From: a bacterium
GTDB lineage: Bacteria > Spirochaetota > Spirochaetia > JABEVK01
Direction: 5' to 3'
DNA length: 6,285 nucleotides
NCBI GenBank assembly: GCA_021782055.1
Contig: JAJXVP010000165.1
Span: 1-6,285, forward strand
Part shown: positions 5,829 through 6,285 of the stretch, piece after piece
How the letters are laid out: each line of letters starts with the position of its first letter
Position numbering within the stretch: position 1 is the first letter of the stretch
Notes under the pieces: generated by a model
Databases searched by the model: none
What the model saw: only the letters and a program-made list of their open reading frames with translations
Told to the model about the DNA's origin: nothing
Position numbers and translations under genes: made by a program

Positions 5829-6285
5829 ATGTTACAAAAATACATAGCAATTAGCGTAGCCGCTGCGCTATTGCTTATTTCGCTTGCGGGTTGCCAAAAC
5901 CCCACAAGCAGCTCGACAGCTTCAACGCCCACTTACCCTGCGCTGACTTCGGCCAGCACCGCTACTCAGGCGTCGATTAAAAATGTTTTAAACGACGCCA
6001 CAGCAGCGGAAAATCAGGCGTTGAGTTCTGTGCCGAGCCCCTCTACAACGACGGCTACCAGTGGTAGCCTTAACGTCCCTAGCCAAGCAGGCCTCACAAT
6101 TACCGGGACTTGGGCAACTAGTAACAGCAACCACACGGTGACATTGGACATTACTGCCACTTTTACCGATTATTCTGACCCGACGACTGGAGACAAGATC
6201 AGTGGAACAATCGAAATTGCTGGTTCTGAAACCGTGACGAGTAGTTCTACTTCAATTACAATTGGCCTGGACATGAAATATATGG
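5829..6285 (+). CDS. Thr/Ser-rich lipoprotein, 3'-truncated by window edge
   Basis: The frame is open from ATG 5829 to the window end, with 152 whole codons visible and no stop. It begins with a lipoprotein signal peptide: Lys4, a hydrophobic run at 6-19, and LAGC with Cys22 as the lipidation site and the only cysteine seen. A Ser/Thr/Pro linker (23-40) follows, then a probable helix with Ala repeats (QASIKNVLNDATAAENQAL, about 48-66). The rest is a Thr/Ser-rich, beta-like body with segments such as GLTITGTWATSNSNHTVTLD. I do not recognise a family. Its order of parts matches the upstream lipoprotein, including an IKN at the start of the helical segment, so the two may be distant paralogues. 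AAAGGAG at 5817-5823, 5 nt before ATG, sets the start. This site lies in the arm of an 11-bp inverted repeat, and a promoter lies just upstream, so the gene can be transcribed apart from its neighbour. Confidence 0.85.
   Translation, partial: MLQKYIAISVAAALLLISLAGCQNPTSSSTASTPTYPALTSASTATQASIKNVLNDATAAENQALSSVPSPSTTTATSGSLNVPSQAGLTITGTWATSNSNHTVTLDITATFTDYSDPTTGDKISGTIEIAGSETVTSSSTSITIGLDMKYM

Larger units (their letters stand above)
5764..5831 (+). repeat. 11-nt direct repeat GAGTAATTATG, in terminator loop and at start codon
   Basis: GAGTAATTATG occurs exactly at 5764-5774, mostly in the terminator loop, and at 5821-5831, where it contains the end of the Shine-Dalgarno site and the ATG of the second lipoprotein gene. 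ATTACTC at 5796-5802 is complementary to the first seven bases of both copies, so it could in principle pair with either. Confidence 0.7.

Noticed and set aside
1..6285. tRNA, rRNA, CRISPR array, insertion sequence, toxin-antitoxin or phage genes
   Set aside because: No cloverleaf, regular spaced repeats, transposase motifs or terminal inverted repeats were seen on either strand.

Overview
The window looks like a bacterial chromosome segment of roughly 50% G+C. It starts inside the conserved rnpA-yidD-yidC-jag cluster, which in many bacteria lies near the replication origin, and runs into an accessory lipoprotein region. The best guess for the host is a spirochaete (Spirochaetota). RnpA has the SCxGAKL...[22 protein letters not shown] pattern and ends in KAGL, as I recall from treponeme-like RnpA proteins. 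The YidC segment PGWIPDLSVPD followed by LPFIMVGTQ also fits that group. Both points come from memory, not from a search.

Layout: (1) 1-277, 3' part of rnpA (+). (2) yidD (+), whose conserved core ends at 503 and whose only usable start codons lie deep inside rnpA in another frame. (3) 515-2269, yidC (+). (4) 2273-2953, jag/khpB (+). (5) 2954-3763, a Cof-type HAD phosphatase (-), convergent with jag with back-to-back stop codons. (6) 3845-4507, ung (+), divergent from the HAD gene across 81 bp. (7) 4616-5737, a Thr/Ser-rich lipoprotein of unknown function (+). (8) 5756-5831, a compact control region holding an intrinsic terminator, an overlapping promoter and a hairpin that covers a Shine-Dalgarno sequence. 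(9) 5829 to the window end, a second Thr/Ser-rich lipoprotein, truncated by the window (+).

The first four genes act in RNA maturation and membrane-protein biogenesis. RnpA is the protein subunit of RNase P, YidD and YidC assist inner-membrane insertion, and Jag/KhpB is an RNA-binding partner commonly encoded with YidC. They are packed with 3-11 nt gaps and strong Shine-Dalgarno sites, so they probably form one operon. The HAD phosphatase and Ung are stand-alone housekeeping genes. The two lipoproteins share one architecture (signal peptide, lipobox Cys, Thr/Ser/Pro linker, short helical segment, beta-rich Thr/Ser body) and are probably surface or periplasmic proteins of unknown function.

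The most interesting point is the region between the two lipoprotein genes. An 11-bp perfect inverted repeat would bury the Shine-Dalgarno site of the downstream gene in any transcript reading through from upstream. A promoter overlapping the terminator would make a transcript that starts after the sequestering arm. An 11-nt copy of the translation-start sequence also lies in the terminator loop. Other points of note are the rnpA/yidD overlap and a 19-bp imperfect tandem duplication across the jag/HAD stop codons. I saw no tRNA, rRNA, CRISPR array, transposase or replication origin, and no gene-free stretch longer than about 110 bases.
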